Assembly: GCA_029987315.1 (NCBI GenBank)
Contig: DALTVZ010000082.1
Location: 1 to 6,591, forward strand
Origin: Methanocorpusculum sp.
Lineage (GTDB): Archaea > Halobacteriota > Methanomicrobia > Methanomicrobiales > Methanocorpusculaceae
Length of the DNA stretch: 6,591 nucleotides
Direction of reading: 5' to 3'
The notes beneath the pieces are model-generated. The model was not told the origin of the DNA, made no database searches, and saw nothing but the letters and a program-made list of their open reading frames with translations. Below, one piece after another: positions 5,550-6,591 of this stretch (within the stretch, counting starts at the first letter, position 1; each line of letters opens with the position of its first letter). The translations under genes were made by a program, and so were the position numbers.

Positions 5550-6591
5550 TTATTTTGCTGTGCTGACGATCTTGATGATATCGCCGGTTTTAAGCTCGGC
5601 TATATCCTTGATCCGCATCTTTGATCGGGCATCCACCGCATACAAAAATCCGTTACCGATCTCCGTGTGAACGCGGAATGCCAGATCCTTCGGGGTCGAA
5701 CCGATAGGCATCAGGAACGCATCCGGCAAAACCTGCCCTTTTGCATTACAGAATTTATTATCATCCTCAACAGGGTAGACAACGATCATGCCGATCTCCT
5801 CAAAGACGATCTTGTTCAGAAGCTCTTGAACACCGGTGCTGCCAAACTTCTTCATGTGCTCGGCGATATGGGTCAGAGCTTTGATCTGAGGAGCGGAAAG
5901 TTTTGCTCCTTCCACCGGCGCAAAGGTCGCGTCGCCTGGAAGATACTTCAGGATCTTTGCCTGTGATGCGGATTTCAGAGCAAGCTCTCCTGCAGAAAAC
6001 GTCGGAACAGCGCCCAGTTTTTTCAGCGCTTCAAGATTCTCCGCAGATGCAAGATCGGCCTTATTTGCCGCGATCAACATCGGCTTAGAGACACGGAGGA
6101 GCACCTCACACATCTTCTCGATGTCCTCGGTCGTTGCTTTTGCAATATCGATGCCGCATTCGTCGATCGCCTCTCGAACCTGAATCGCGTTGATCCGAAG
6201 ACCTGCGAGTGATTCACCAAGAAGGTCGATCAGGATCTGCTCCTTTCCCTGTGCCTGCCTGACGAGTTTTGCACGGTTCTTCTCGACGATCCCTGCCATC
6301 CACATGGCAAACTCATAGCGCAAAAACTCGACATCCTCGATCGGATCTCGTGTGCCGACATCAACAGGATTTCCTTCAGCGTCCGTACTTCCGGAAGCAT
6401 CCACGACCTGTATGATCGCATCGGCTTCGCGGAGTGTATCGAGGAACTGGTTTCCAAGACCGCGGCCTAAGTGTGCATCCGGCACAAGACCTGCAACATC
6501 GATGAGTTCGACCGCGATAAACCGGTTTCCGTCGACACATTCGGTGCATCCTTGGATGCCAAGCTCCTTGCACGGACACTTGGACCGGACA
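5550..6591 (-). CDS. OBG-family GTPase with C-terminal TGS domain, 5' end outside the window
   Basis: This is a translation-associated P-loop GTPase of the OBG/YchF type; 346 residues are visible and roughly the first 50, with the P-loop and switch I, lie beyond the right edge. The G3 motif is DVAGL (visible residues 31-35), followed by GRGLGNQFLD as in OBG proteins. The G4 motif is NKAD (176-179), which predicts GTP specificity, unlike bacterial and human YchF/Ola1, which have an altered G4 and prefer ATP. A helical insert lies between G3 and G4. The C-terminal TGS domain (about 266-344) shows GSTPKDLAFRVH, AVDARS and a closing LKTGDIIKI. Four cysteines (C5, C7, C15, C18) precede G3. I recall such a cluster in archaeal members, where it may hold a metal. 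An apparent GTG start at 6483-6485 is internal, because the frame stays open and the conserved G3 motif lies upstream of it. Automatic pipelines often name this family redox-regulated ATPase YchF. Confidence 0.92.
   Translation of the reverse strand, partial: VRSKCPCKELGIQGCTECVDGNRFIAVELIDVAGLVPDAHLGRGLGNQFLDTLREADAIIQVVDASGSTDAEGNPVDVGTRDPIEDVEFLRYEFAMWMAGIVEKNRAKLVRQAQGKEQILIDLLGESLAGLRINAIQVREAIDECGIDIAKATTEDIEKMCEVLLRVSKPMLIAANKADLASAENLEALKKLGAVPTFSAGELALKSASQAKILKYLPGDATFAPVEGAKLSAPQIKALTHIAEHMKKFGSTGVQELLNKIVFEEIGMIVVYPVEDDNKFCNAKGQVLPDAFLMPIGSTPKDLAFRVHTEIGNGFLYAVDARSKMRIKDIAELKTGDIIKIVSTAK

Noticed and set aside
6483..6485. GTG as the true start of the OBG-family GTPase
   Set aside because: The frame continues upstream to the window edge and encodes the conserved DVAGL motif and cysteine cluster, so this GTG is an internal valine codon.

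Overview
The window looks like ordinary chromosomal sequence from a methanogenic euryarchaeon, most likely of the order Methanomicrobiales. The order is inferred from overall protein character and the genus cannot be fixed without a search. Archaeal signs are an ATP-dependent replicative-type DNA ligase, an archaeal-type OBG-family GTPase with a cysteine cluster and an NKAD motif, a tRNA-Gln with an A1-U72 pair and no encoded CCA, TATA-like boxes about 20-30 bases before start codons with no Shine-Dalgarno sequence, and oligo-T terminators.

Layout: a plus-strand tRNA-Gln(UUG) gene lies at the left edge. All protein genes are on the minus strand. In transcription order, from the right edge, they are: a 5'-truncated OBG-family GTPase with a C-terminal TGS domain; an unrecognised 105-residue protein; an AGCS-family sodium/amino-acid symporter; a WalJ/YycJ-like metallo-beta-lactamase-fold protein; an ATP-dependent DNA ligase; and a Cache-type sensory lipoprotein. 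The tRNA and the lipoprotein gene converge on a short A/T-rich segment that can serve as a two-way terminator.

The clearest functional unit is the metallo-beta-lactamase gene plus the ligase gene. They are 5 bases apart, and the ligase ribosome binding site is made of the last two sense codons of the upstream gene. Since the WalJ/YycJ relatives are DNA nucleases, this looks like a small DNA-repair operon. The GTPase, the 105-residue gene and the symporter are separated by T-runs and TATA-like boxes and look like single-gene units.

No mobile element, CRISPR array, phage gene or obvious new system is visible, and no gene-free stretch exceeds 300 bases. The most interesting items are a five-cysteine insertion in the nuclease-like protein next to the ligase, a perfect 9-bp inverted repeat bracketing the symporter promoter and start codon, the unrecognised 105-residue gene, and the contrast between leaderless-type starts and the single Shine-Dalgarno-led start.
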